Shown piece by piece: positions 1 to 8,799 of a stretch of DNA of 64,000 nt. The notes under the pieces were generated by a model that saw nothing but the letters and a program-made list of their open reading frames with translations, was not told the DNA's origin and searched no databases. The stretch spans positions 208,734-272,733 of the forward strand of contig NZ_KQ948015.1 of assembly GCF_001513965.1 (NCBI RefSeq). Direction: 5' to 3'. The translations under genes were made by a program, and so were the position numbers. The stretch's first letter is position 1, and the number at the start of each line of letters is the position of its first letter. The stretch comes from Streptomyces cellostaticus (lineage in GTDB: Bacteria > Actinomycetota > Actinomycetes > Streptomycetales > Streptomycetaceae).

Positions 1-61
1 AGTGGTGGAACCAGCCTTCGCTCGGGGTGTAGTTGACGCCGAAGCGCAGGGCAGGAGGCAT
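1..61 (-). CDS. Glycoside hydrolase, N-terminal fragment (runs off window)
   Basis: An ATG at 61 preceded by the upstream permease stop at 94 opens a frame that leaves the window after 20 codons. The visible residues (MPPALRFGVNYTPSEGWFHH) resemble the start of actinobacterial cellulase/beta-galactosidase-like glycoside hydrolases, with FGVNYxPSEGWF as the first strand of a TIM barrel. It lies 32 bp downstream of two sugar permease genes on the same strand, so it is probably the last gene of the sugar-uptake operon and would act on the imported oligosaccharide. No signal peptide is visible. The family call is tentative because only 20 residues can be read. Confidence 0.5.
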   Translation of the reverse strand, partial: MPPALRFGVNYTPSEGWFHH

Positions 62-93
62 GCGGAGGTGTCCTTACGGGTGGAGTGCGGGGC

Positions 94-992
<899 letters not shown>

Positions 993-996
<4 letters not shown>

Positions 997-1889
997 GACT
1001 CCTCCTTCCGGTCGGCGCGCAGGACGAGCAGCATCAGGGCGACGGTGACGACGAACACGACGACGGAGAGCGCGGAGGCGTAGCCGACGCGGCCGGTCAG
1101 GCCGGTGCCGGTGCGCTGGACCAGCATGACGAGGGTGGTGTCCTCGCCGGCCGGGCCGCCGCTCGGGCCCGCCATCAGGTACACCTCGGAGAACACCTTG
1201 AACGCGGCGACCGAGGAGAGCGCGGCGACCAGCACCATGGTGGGGCGCACGGCGGGCACGGTGACGTCAAGGAAGCGGCGGACCGGGCCCGCGCCGTCCA
1301 CGGCGGCGGCCTCGTGCAGTTCGCGCGGTACGTTCGCCAGCGCGGCGAGATAGATGATCATGTAGTAGCCGAGGCCCTTCCACACCGTCACGGCCATGGC
1401 GCTCAGCAGGAGCAGCCACTGATCGCTGAGGAACCCGACCCGCCCGATCCCCACGGTCTCCAGCAGCGAGTTGACCAGGCCGCGTTCGTCCAGCAGCCAC
1501 ACCCAGATCAGCCCGACGACCACGATGGAGGCGACGACCGGGGTGTAGAAGGCGGACCGGAAGAAGGTGATGCCGGGGATGTTCTTCTGCACCAGCAGCG
1601 CGAGCAGCAGCGGCAGGATCACCAGGGCCGGTACGACCCCGACGATGTACAGCGTGCTGTTGCGCAGGCCGGTCCAGAACATGTCGTCGTGGAGCAGCTC
1701 GCGGAAGTTGGCGAGGCCGACGAAGTGGCCCGGGATCAGGGTGCGGCGGTCGGTGAAGGAGTTCACCACGGTCGACACGAACGGGTGGAGCACGAAGGCG
1801 CCGGTGATCAGCAGCCCGGGTGCGGCGAACAGCCAGGGGCTGGTGGGAAGTTGCCGCCGTACCCGGGACGGGGCGGTGGGAGTGGCCAT
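993..1889 (-). CDS. Carbohydrate ABC transporter permease (MalF type)
   Basis: A 298-residue partner permease. A short cytoplasmic N-terminus is followed by hydrophobic segments near 20-42, 78-100, 115-133, 158-180, 215-232 and 270-293. The EAA loop is at about 193-212 (EAAAVDGAGPVRRFLDVTVP). It would pair with the MalG-type subunit to form the membrane channel of a CUT1-class sugar importer. The gene starts 8 bp after the stop of the substrate-binding protein gene and overlaps the next permease by 4 bp. The imported sugar cannot be read from the sequence. Confidence 0.93.
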
Positions 1890-1897
1890 GACGTCTC

Positions 1898-3187
1898 TCA
1901 GCCCTGCTGCTTCAGGAGCTGGTCACAGGCCTTGACAGCGTTGTCGAGCGCCGCCTTGGGGCTTTCCTTGCCCTGGAGGGCCTTGGCGACCTCGTTGCGC
2001 AGCGCGGTCTTCATCTGCTCGCTGAACAGCACCGGCGTGTAGTTGACCGCGTTCTTCAGGGACTTGGCGGCGGCGATGCGTACCCGCGTCTCGTCGGTGC
2101 CGTCCTCCTTGGTGAAGTACGGGTCGTCGAGGGAGCCGGCGGTGCTCGGGAAGATGGCGACCTTCTCGGCGAAGGACATCTGGTTCTGCGCGTCGGTGAC
2201 GAAGTGCGCGAAGGCGACCGCGGCAGGGGTGTGCTTGGTGCGGGAGTTGACCATCACGCCCATCACGTACATGTTGACGTGCCCGGTGCTGGTGATCTGG
2301 TCGGTGATCCCGATGTTCTTGTACAGGCCCGGTGCCTGCTTCTTGAAGTTGCCGAGGTCCAGGGCGCTGCCGGGGTTCATGGCGACGGCCTCGGTGAGGA
2401 ACTTCTTCCCGGAGGACTCCGGAGTGGCGGTCAGCGCCTGCGGATCGAGCGCCTTCGCGTCGTACAACTCCTTGTACTTGGTGAGGAGTCCGACTCCCTT
2501 GGCATCGTTGAAGGCGAACCCGGTCCCCTCCTTGTTCATCAGTTGCACGCCGTAACGACCGAAATCCTCGATGGTGGGCACGTTGGCGAGTGTGGCGACC
2601 TTGCCGTCGGTCTTCTTCGCCATCTGCAGGGCGTCGGTGAAGAGTTCGTCGTACGTCTTCGGCGGGGTGCTGGGATCGAGTCCGGCCTTGGTGAACAGGG
2701 ACTTGTTGTAGAAGAGCGGCCCGGTGTTCAGGTACCACGGGAAGGCGTACGTGCCGCTCAATCCCGGTATACGGTGACTGGCCCAAGCCCCGTCCAGATA
2801 CTCGGACCGGTACTTTCCGGCGGCCTTGTCGAGGTCGAGGGCCAGGCCCGCCTCGGCGAGCGGGGCGACCAGGTCCGGGGAGACGTTGACGACGTCGGGC
2901 AGGGTGCCGCCGGCCGCGTCGGCGCTGATCTTGTCGGCATAGCCCTCGGCAGGCTGGTCGATCCACTTCACCCGAGTGCCGGGGTACTTCTTCTCGAAGT
3001 CCGCGATCAGGCCCTCGAAGTACGGCTTGAAGTTGGCGCGCAGGTTCCAGGTCTGGAAGGTGATGTTGCCCTCGACCTTGCCCGAGGCGTCGGTCGAGCC
3101 GCCGTCGTCACCGCCCGAGCCGCAGGCACTCAGCGGCAGGACGAGGGCGACGGCAGCGGCGGCGAAGGTTCTGCGGGAGATGCGCAC
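1898..3187 (-). CDS. Extracellular sugar-binding lipoprotein of ABC importer
   Basis: A solute-binding protein of 429 residues (SBP family 1) that captures the sugar outside the membrane and delivers it to the two permeases downstream. I place the start at GTG 3187, because AAAGGAG lies 10 nt upstream. The longer open frame to 3247 runs through the promoter region. The N-terminus is a lipoprotein signal with lipobox LSAC (Cys22), and it also carries SRRTF, so Tat export of the lipoprotein is plausible. The mature part shows the SBP pattern ITFQTWN...FEKKYPGTRVKWIDQP. It is the first gene of the leftward operon and faces the LacI-type regulator. Confidence 0.92.
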   Translation of the reverse strand: MRISRRTFAAAAVALVLPLSACGSGGDDGGSTDASGKVEGNITFQTWNLRANFKPYFEGLIADFEKKYPGTRVKWIDQPAEGYADKISADAAGGTLPDVVNVSPDLVAPLAEAGLALDLDKAAGKYRSEYLDGAWASHRIPGLSGTYAFPWYLNTGPLFYNKSLFTKAGLDPSTPPKTYDELFTDALQMAKKTDGKVATLANVPTIEDFGRYGVQLMNKEGTGFAFNDAKGVGLLTKYKELYDAKALDPQALTATPESSGKKFLTEAVAMNPGSALDLGNFKKQAPGLYKNIGITDQITSTGHVNMYVMGVMVNSRTKHTPAAVAFAHFVTDAQNQMSFAEKVAIFPSTAGSLDDPYFTKEDGTDETRVRIAAAKSLKNAVNYTPVLFSEQMKTALRNEVAKALQGKESPKAALDNAVKACDQLLKQQG

Positions 3188-3280
3188 GGCGGCTGGACTC
3201 CTTTGCAGTGGGATGTGGCAGAAGGTGCCGGGCCAGACTGTGCACACCGTTTCCGGGACGCGTCAATGGATTCGACCCGG

Positions 3281-3383
3281 CTAAAGTCATTAGTGACTCA
3301 AGACCCCTGTTCACAGCGGTGCGTTGGACCTATTGCCGTGGATCACTAATGCGCTTTAGGGTGAAGCCACTCAAGCGCATTAG
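3281..3383. promoter_or_regulatory. LacI-type operator cluster between importer operon and regulator
   Basis: Three related near-palindromes lie in the divergent intergenic region: CTAAAGTCATTAG at 3281-3293, CTAATGCGCTTTAG at 3346-3359 and CTCAAGCGCATTAG at 3370-3383. The third is an inverted near-copy of the second. CATTAGTGA (3288-3296) and TCACTAATG (3343-3351) also form an inverted pair. CG-centred short palindromes of this kind are typical LacI/GalR-family operators. I infer that the adjacent regulator binds here and controls both its own gene and the importer operon. Confidence 0.6.
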
Positions 3384-3423
3384 CAGTTGGCCTGGACTGG
3401 ACCGTACGGATGGGGGCCCCGCG

Positions 3424-4470
3424 TTGCCGGAGAAGCGATCACCCGCGCGCCGACCGACGATGAAGGACATCGCGCGCCGCGCCGGAGTCTCCGAGAGCGC
3501 GGTCTCCTTCGCCCTCAACGGCCGCCCGGGCGTCTCCGAGACCACCCGTGCCCGGGTCCGCCGGGTCGCCGAGCAGCTGGGCTGGCGCCCCAGCACGGCG
3601 GCCCGTGCGCTCTCCGGCGAGGGCGCGGCCACGGTCGGCTTCGTCCTGGCCCGCGCCGCGGACACGCTGGGCGTCGACTCCTTCTTCCTCCAGCTCGTCT
3701 CCGGCATCCAGGAAGTGCTCGCCGAGCGTCATCTGGGGCTGCTGTTCCAGGTGGCCGAGGACGTGGCCGACGAGTGCGCGGTCTACCGGCGCTGGTGGGC
3801 CGAGCACCGGGTGGACGGCGTCCTGGTGGTCGACCCGCGGGCCGAGGACCCGCGCCCCGACCTGCTGGACGAACTCGGCCTGCCGGCCGTTGTCATCGGC
3901 GGCGCACCCGACGTGCGCCACCAGGGCCTGTCCACGGTCTGGGCGGACGACGCCGGTGCGATGGCCTCCGTGGTCGACGAGTTGACGAGGCTCGGCCACC
4001 GGCGGATCGTCCACATCGCCGGCCTCCCCGGCCTGGCGCACACCCAGCGCCGTATCGCCACCCTGCGCGCGGAGGCGGAGCGCCGCGGTCTGACCGAGGT
4101 CCGCTCGGTGACCACCGACTACTCCGACGCGGAGGGAGCCGCCGTGACCCGCCGGGTGCTCGGCGGCTCCCCTCCCCCGACCGCGCTGATCTACGACAAC
4201 GACGTGATGACCGTCGCCGGCCTCGCCGCCGCGGCCGAACTCGGCTTCCGCGTCCCGCAGGACGTCTCACTGGTCTCCTGGGAGGACTCGGCCCTGTGCC
4301 GCATGGTCACACCACGGCTGTCCGCGCTCTCCCGTGACAGCGCCGAGTTCGGCCGGACGGCGGCGCGGGAGCTGCTGGCGCTGCTGGACGGGGACGCGGC
4401 ACGGGCGGTGGGGGTGCCGGTGCCGCGGCTGACGGGGCGGGGCAGCACGGGGGCGGCGCGGCGGACGTGA
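3424..4470 (+). CDS. LacI-family transcriptional regulator
   Basis: A 348-residue regulator with an N-terminal LacI helix-turn-helix (about residues 13-35, MKDIARRAGVSESAVSFALN) and hinge region, then a periplasmic-binding-protein-like effector domain (from about 70 to the end). I start it at TTG 3424, with a G-rich stretch (GGGGG) just upstream. ATG 3460 is the alternative and would leave almost nothing before the HTH. The open frame continues further upstream only through operator sequence. It is divergent from a sugar ABC importer operon with palindromes between them, so it is very probably the sugar-responsive repressor of that operon. Confidence 0.9.
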   Translation: MPEKRSPARRPTMKDIARRAGVSESAVSFALNGRPGVSETTRARVRRVAEQLGWRPSTAARALSGEGAATVGFVLARAADTLGVDSFFLQLVSGIQEVLAERHLGLLFQVAEDVADECAVYRRWWAEHRVDGVLVVDPRAEDPRPDLLDELGLPAVVIGGAPDVRHQGLSTVWADDAGAMASVVDELTRLGHRRIVHIAGLPGLAHTQRRIATLRAEAERRGLTEVRSVTTDYSDAEGAAVTRRVLGGSPPPTALIYDNDVMTVAGLAAAAELGFRVPQDVSLVSWEDSALCRMVTPRLSALSRDSAEFGRTAARELLALLDGDAARAVGVPVPRLTGRGSTGAARRT

Positions 4471-4510
4471 GAAGGCGGTGTTTCGCCGTTCAACCACCCC
4501 GCCCGTGTGC

Positions 4511-4690
4511 TCAGCCGTGCCACTCCACCTTGAAGACCCACACGTACCGGCCCGCTCTCCGGGCCGCCCCGGGTACGTCGATCACCAGCGCGCCCTTGCT
4601 CACCGTCCAGGTCAGGGGCCGGTCGTGGCCGAGCAGGGTCACCCGGTCGCCGCCGCGCACGGGCACCGGGGGCTCATGAGCGGCTCCCAT
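4511..4690 (-). pseudogene. C-terminal remnant of a glycosidase (alpha-L-fucosidase-like)
   Basis: The leftward frame ending at 4511 contains about 50 residues (VTLLGHDRPLTWTVSKGALV ... GRYVWVFKVEW) that look like the C-terminal beta-sandwich of GH29 alpha-L-fucosidases. The upstream part of the frame (beyond 4690) has no recognisable domain, and the catalytic domain is absent. I read it as the tail of a deleted gene and not as a functional 59-residue protein. The family assignment is from memory of that C-terminal pattern and is moderate. Confidence 0.45.
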
Positions 4691-4888
4691 ACACTCCGAT
4701 TCATCGGACGTCTGATGATGGTGCGGGGATTGCGGGACTGTCAACGGGGCGGCAGAGGGCGGGTGTTGAGCCATAGATCGGATGACAGATCCCATGTCTG
4801 CGATCGGCCTCTCGACGTACCGCGCCCGACCGTGCACAGTTCTCCCTGCGCGCCTCGATTCATACCGACGAGTAGCCAAGGAGTGCCC

Positions 4889-6241
4889 GTGAGCAGCTGG
4901 GCCGGCCGGACCGCCGCCGAGATCGCCGCCGCCGTACGCGCGAAGGAGGTCACGCCGCGGGAGGTGCTGGCGGAGCACCTCGCGCGGATCGAGCGGCTCG
5001 ACGGCCGGGTCGGGGCGTTCCGCACGGTCCGCGCCGAGGCGGCGCTCGCGGAGGCGGACGCGGTGGGGTCCCGTGCCGGTCTGGCCGAACTGCCGCTCGC
5101 CGGTGTGCCGGTGGCGGTGAAGGACAATCTGGCGGTGCACGGCGAGTCCCACCGCAACGGCTCCGCCGCGACCCCGGACACCCCGGCCGCCGAGGACCAT
5201 GTGACGGTGGCCCGGCTGCGGGCGGCCGGTGCCGTGGTCGTGGGTCTGACGAACGTGCCGGAGCTGTGCGTCTTCGGCACCACCGAGGGCGTGCACGGCA
5301 CCGCCCGCAATCCGTGGGACACCTCCCGCACGGCGGGCGGCTCCTCCGGCGGCAGCGCGGCCGCGGTGGCGGCGGGTCTGGTGCCGCTCGCCCTCGGCAA
5401 CGACGGCATGGGCTCGCTGCGCATCCCGGCGGCCAACTGCGGGCTGGTCACGCTGAAGCCGGGGCACGGGGTGGTGCCGGCGGGGATCGGCAACGGCGAC
5501 TGGTTCGGGATGTCAGAGAACGGTCCGCTGGCCACGACAGTCGAGGATCTGCGGCTGATGCTGTCGGTCCTCGCGGACACCGGCTTCGCCCGGCGCGAGG
5601 AGCGGACGCCGCTCAGGATCGCCGCGGCCGTGCGCAGCCCGCTCGCCGGGGTGAGCGTGAGCAAGCCGTATACGACCGCGGTCCGGGAGGCGGCCGGGGT
5701 CCTGACCAAGGCCGGGCACCGGGTCCGGCGGGCCGAGCCGCCCTACCCGCTCTCCCTGGGCGTGACCTCGCTCCAGCACTGGACGGCGGGTACGGCGGTG
5801 GACGCGCAGGGCCTCGACCCGGCGCGGCTGGCCCGGCGGACCCGGGTGCACGCGAGCGTGGGCCGCCGCTTCGTCCACGGCGTCCGCACCGGCGACCGGC
5901 GCGAGCGGCTGCGCGACCGGCTGACGCCGTTCTTCACCGAGCACGATGTCCTGCTCACCCCGGCCCTGGCCCGCCGCTCCCCCAAGGCCGCCCCGTGGCA
6001 CGAGCGGGGCTGGCTGCGCAACCTCCTGGCCAACACCGCCTGTTCGCCCTTCACCCCACCGTGGAACCTGACGGGCTGGCCCGCGATGTCGGTCCCCTTC
6101 GGCGCCCTCCCCTCGGGTGCCCCCTGCGCCGTACAGCTGGTGGGCCGCCCGGGCACGGAGGAGGACCTGCTGGCCCTGGCGGAGGAACTGGAGCAGTTGC
6201 GCCCGTGGCGCCGGAGGGCCCCACTGGCGGATCAGGACTAG
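4889..6241 (+). CDS. Amidase (amidase-signature family)
   Basis: A 450-residue serine hydrolase that cleaves a carboxamide. The substrate is not predictable. GTG 4889 is chosen because AAGGAG lies just upstream; the long open frame before it is non-coding. The catalytic triad Ser-cisSer-Lys is intact: Lys78 (VPVAVKDN), Ser152 in the GGSSGGS loop, and nucleophile Ser176 (GNDGMGSLRIPA), with the spacing usual for the family. The motif reads NDGMGS where GTDTGGS is commoner. There is no signal peptide, so it is cytoplasmic. It is monocistronic and ends 22 bp before a convergent acetyltransferase gene. Confidence 0.9.
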   Translation: MSSWAGRTAAEIAAAVRAKEVTPREVLAEHLARIERLDGRVGAFRTVRAEAALAEADAVGSRAGLAELPLAGVPVAVKDNLAVHGESHRNGSAATPDTPAAEDHVTVARLRAAGAVVVGLTNVPELCVFGTTEGVHGTARNPWDTSRTAGGSSGGSAAAVAAGLVPLALGNDGMGSLRIPAANCGLVTLKPGHGVVPAGIGNGDWFGMSENGPLATTVEDLRLMLSVLADTGFARREERTPLRIAAAVRSPLAGVSVSKPYTTAVREAAGVLTKAGHRVRRAEPPYPLSLGVTSLQHWTAGTAVDAQGLDPARLARRTRVHASVGRRFVHGVRTGDRRERLRDRLTPFFTEHDVLLTPALARRSPKAAPWHERGWLRNLLANTACSPFTPPWNLTGWPAMSVPFGALPSGAPCAVQLVGRPGTEEDLLALAEELEQLRPWRRRAPLADQD

Positions 6242-6263
6242 CGGTACCGGTGGGCGCGGCCGT

Positions 6264-6749
6264 TCAGCCGAGCGCCTTGTACATGATGTGCAGGCCGACC
6301 CGGCCGTGGCGGGGATGGTCGTACGCGTTCGGGACCGTGCCGAGGATGGTGAAGCCGAGGGACGTCCACAGGCCGACCGCGGGGTTCGTCTCCACCACGG
6401 CGTTGAAGACCATCGCGTGGTAGCCGTGGGCCTTCGCCTCGGTCAGGATGTGTTCGGCGAGGGCTCGGCCGATGCCCTGCCCGGTGCAGTCGGGGTCGAC
6501 CATGAAGCCCGCGTTGGCCACGCCCGCGGCGGGGCCGCCGTAGTTCGGGGTGAGGTAGGCCGAGCCGAGCACGGTGCCCGTGGGGTCCTCGGCCACGTAG
6601 ACACGCTTGGCGGGACTCATCCACAGAGCGCGGGCCGCTTCCTCCGGTGTGCCGGGGTCCCAGGCGTAGGTCTCGGCGGCGGCGACGATCCGGTGCCAGA
6701 AAGGCCAGATCCGCGGCCAGTCGTCGGCCACGGCTTCTCTGATCAGCAT
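6264..6749 (-). CDS. GNAT family N-acetyltransferase
   Basis: A 161-residue single-domain GNAT that transfers acetyl from acetyl-CoA to an amine. Motif A, which binds the pyrophosphate of CoA, is visible at about residues 90-105 (VDPDCTGQGIGRALAEH). The C-terminal FNAVVETNPAVGLWTSLGF matches motif B. The acceptor is unknown. It converges with the amidase gene. The start at ATG 6749 leaves a compact N-terminus (MLIREAVADDW) typical of the family. Confidence 0.88.
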   Translation of the reverse strand: MLIREAVADDWPRIWPFWHRIVAAAETYAWDPGTPEEAARALWMSPAKRVYVAEDPTGTVLGSAYLTPNYGGPAAGVANAGFMVDPDCTGQGIGRALAEHILTEAKAHGYHAMVFNAVVETNPAVGLWTSLGFTILGTVPNAYDHPRHGRVGLHIMYKALG

Positions 6750-6806
6750 GGGCGTGAGTCTGTCACGCCCATGCGTGCGGCGATCGCGACTTCTCCGGCC
6801 CGCGGG

Positions 6807-6980
6807 TCAGTCCACGCTGGGCAGGATGTGGGGTTCGGCGAGGTCGTCCTCGTAGCCCGCGAGGCGGATCGGGGCGGACCGGGCCCACACGTCGAGGCTG
6901 CCGAGCTCTCCGGGCCGTCGACCCCGGCGCTCCGTGCGTTCCTTGGGGCGCTCGTCGCGATTCGTCTTCTCCGGTGTCAC
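6807..6980 (-). CDS. Small hypothetical protein (57 aa)
   Basis: A short gene starting at GTG 6980 with AAGGAG six bases upstream (6987-6992 on the plus strand), a better ribosome site than many large genes here have. The product is charged in its first 25 residues (many E, K, R, D) and then has a distinctive C-terminus, LDVWARSAPIRLAGYEDDLA, ending HILPSVD. It has no Cys, no membrane segment and no signal peptide. I do not recognise the family. The good SD site and the non-random C-terminal half argue that it is a real gene. It could be a small regulator or a peptide precursor, but nothing beside it looks like a modification enzyme. Confidence 0.6.
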   Translation of the reverse strand: MTPEKTNRDERPKERTERRGRRPGELGSLDVWARSAPIRLAGYEDDLAEPHILPSVD

Positions 6981-7388
6981 CGCGCACTCCTTATGTGTCG
7001 GGTCACCCGCGGGGCGTACCGGACAGCCTGCGCTCCGGCGCTCGAAGCCCGCTCGGGTCTGGATGAAAGGCCAGTTCGGACGCGGTGGCGCCGGTGCGGA
7101 CGGTGGGTGTGGGTGGGACCCTGTACTGCTGTCCGTCCCCTCCAGATTAACCAAATGAGCGGACAGCCGCTCGATAGGGAGTGCAAACAAGATGTAACTA
7201 TCGGATGTCATGTGACCCCCAATGCCCCTCAATATGCCGCTATTTGCCATAAAGCGCATCACCCGACTGTCGGAGCGAATCACCCACTCGGCCTACATGC
7301 GGCTCAGTTCAGATGCCGTTGGCCGGACCGCAAGGTCGCCATGATCTGGTGGCGGGCGGCAACGGCTGTCTCGCGGAAGGACTGACGC
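6981..7388. other. Divergent intergenic region with AT-rich core
   Basis: This 408-bp gap separates the leftward 57-aa gene from the rightward HD-like gene. Its middle (about 7140-7270) is much richer in A/T than the window as a whole and is a likely promoter zone for one or both genes. A small hairpin GAGCGG-ACAG-CCGCTC sits at 7157-7172. I find no convincing ORF with a ribosome site, no tRNA and no riboswitch signature. Confidence 0.5.
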
Positions 7389-7784
7389 ATGGAGCTGCGC
7401 AGCGTCGAGGAGCTGATGGATCTGCTGTACGCCGGACGGCACCAGCACGCGCTGCGGACCGCCGCGCTGCTGCGTCGCAGCCGCCCCGCCGACAAGGAGC
7501 TGCAGGTGGCGGGGCTGGTCTGCGGCATCGGGCCGGTGCTGTGCCCGGCCGACGAGGCGGGGCGGGCACGCAGCGCGGCCGAGGCGGTGCGCCCGCTGCT
7601 CGGGGAGCGGGTGTTCCGGCTGGTGCGAGGGGACGGCTCTCCTGCCGACGACGATCTGCTGCGGCTGCGCCAGGCCACCGAGGAGAGCCGGACCGCAGGC
7701 TTCGACGCCGGCGTACTGGAGGACTGGCGCACCGTACTGGAGCTGCTCGCGGCCCGGCACTCGCGGCTCGGAGCCGTCGACTGA
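7389..7784 (+). CDS. Degenerate HD-domain-like protein
   Basis: A 131-residue all-helical protein that I align by eye to small HD phosphohydrolases of the PhnZ type: YAGRHQHALRTAALLRRSRP, then DKELQVAGLVCGIGPVLC where active members have an ALLHDIGHLL-like stretch, and ERVFRLVRGDG where they have a VxxHV segment. The His-Asp metal pair reads Cys-Gly here, so the metal site is lost and hydrolase activity is unlikely. It may be a binding or regulatory derivative. AAGGAC just upstream of the ATG is a reasonable ribosome site. It is followed 51 bp later by an SDR gene on the same strand. Confidence 0.65.
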   Translation: MELRSVEELMDLLYAGRHQHALRTAALLRRSRPADKELQVAGLVCGIGPVLCPADEAGRARSAAEAVRPLLGERVFRLVRGDGSPADDDLLRLRQATEESRTAGFDAGVLEDWRTVLELLAARHSRLGAVD

Positions 7785-7835
7785 GGACCGGTCGCCCCCC
7801 TGTTGCCTGACGGACCGTCATGAGACGGTACGGCG

Positions 7836-8636
7836 ATGACCTCGTCGTACGGGCTCGAAGGCAGGGCTGCCGTCGTCACCGGTGGGACGCGCGGGATCGG
7901 GCGTGCCGTCGCCGGGGCGCTCGCGGCGGCAGGCGCACTGGTGTGCGTGACGGCGCGCGACGCGACGGAAGTGCGGCGCGCGGCCGCCGAGCTGGGCGGG
8001 ATCGGGCTGGCCGGGAGCGTGGCCGACCCGGGGCATCCCGAGGAGCTGACGGATCTCGTGCTGCGCGAGTTCGGGCGGCTGGACGTCCTTGTCAACAACG
8101 CGGCGACCAACCGGCCGTACGGGCCGCTGATGGAGGCCGGCGCGGATGCCTGGCGCGAGGCGTTCGCGGTCAACGTGGAGGCACCGCTGCGGCTGGTGCA
8201 GTGCGCGTGGCGGGGGTGGATGCGGGAGCACGGCGGAGCCGTCGTCAACGTGTGCACGGAGGGTGCCGGGCATGTGGGGCCCCGCGTCGGCGCCTACGGC
8301 ACCACGAAGGCGGCCCTCCTTCATCTCACCCGGCAGCTCGCGGGCGAACTCGCGCCCCGGGTGCGGGTCAACTCCGTCTCCCCCGGGCTCGTGCGCACCG
8401 AGATGGCGCGGTTCGTGTGGGAGCCGGGTGAGGAGGAGGTGGCCGCGGGGCTGCCGCTCGGGCGGATCGGGGAGCCGCAGGACGTGGCGCGGGCCGTGGT
8501 GTGGCTCGCCTCGGATGCGGCGGAGTGGGTGACGGGCGCCGATCTGCTGGTGGACGGCGGGACGCGGGTGAGAGCCGCCTCGACGGCTGGGACGTACGCC
8601 GTCCACGAACGCCTGCGCCGGGTGCCCGAGGTCTAG
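7836..8636 (+). CDS. SDR family oxidoreductase
   Basis: A 266-residue short-chain dehydrogenase/reductase. The Rossmann motif is VTGGTRGIG (residues 14-22), NNA is at about 87-89, and Tyr154/Lys158 form the YxxxK pair (YGTTK). The residue where the catalytic Ser normally sits, 13 before Tyr154, is Thr141 (NVCTEG). This substitution occurs in some active SDRs. The C-terminus GADLLVDGG is typical of FabG-like members. It is cytoplasmic, the substrate is unknown, and it may be co-transcribed with the HD-like gene upstream. Confidence 0.9.
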   Translation: MTSSYGLEGRAAVVTGGTRGIGRAVAGALAAAGALVCVTARDATEVRRAAAELGGIGLAGSVADPGHPEELTDLVLREFGRLDVLVNNAATNRPYGPLMEAGADAWREAFAVNVEAPLRLVQCAWRGWMREHGGAVVNVCTEGAGHVGPRVGAYGTTKAALLHLTRQLAGELAPRVRVNSVSPGLVRTEMARFVWEPGEEEVAAGLPLGRIGEPQDVARAVVWLASDAAEWVTGADLLVDGGTRVRAASTAGTYAVHERLRRVPEV

Positions 8637-8759
8637 GCGGCGGCGCGGCCTGGCCCCGGAAGGGCCACAGTCCCATGGGGTCTGTAAGAGGAGTTCAACC
8701 ACGAAGAACGCGTCGCCTGCGCACCGGGCACTCCGGCACGACCCTCGAAGGGTAGATCA

Positions 8760-8782
8760 CCGGTGGCCCGGCGGACCACCGG
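8760..8782. terminator. Inverted repeat between convergent SDR genes
   Basis: CCGGTGG (8760-8766) and CCACCGG (8776-8782) form a 7-bp stem with a 9-nt loop, between the stops of the rightward SDR gene (8636) and the leftward zinc-ribbon SDR gene (8800). The position suits a bidirectional terminator. There is no T-run, as is usual in Streptomyces. Confidence 0.5.
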
Positions 8783-8799
8783 CTTTCCGCCCCCTCGGT

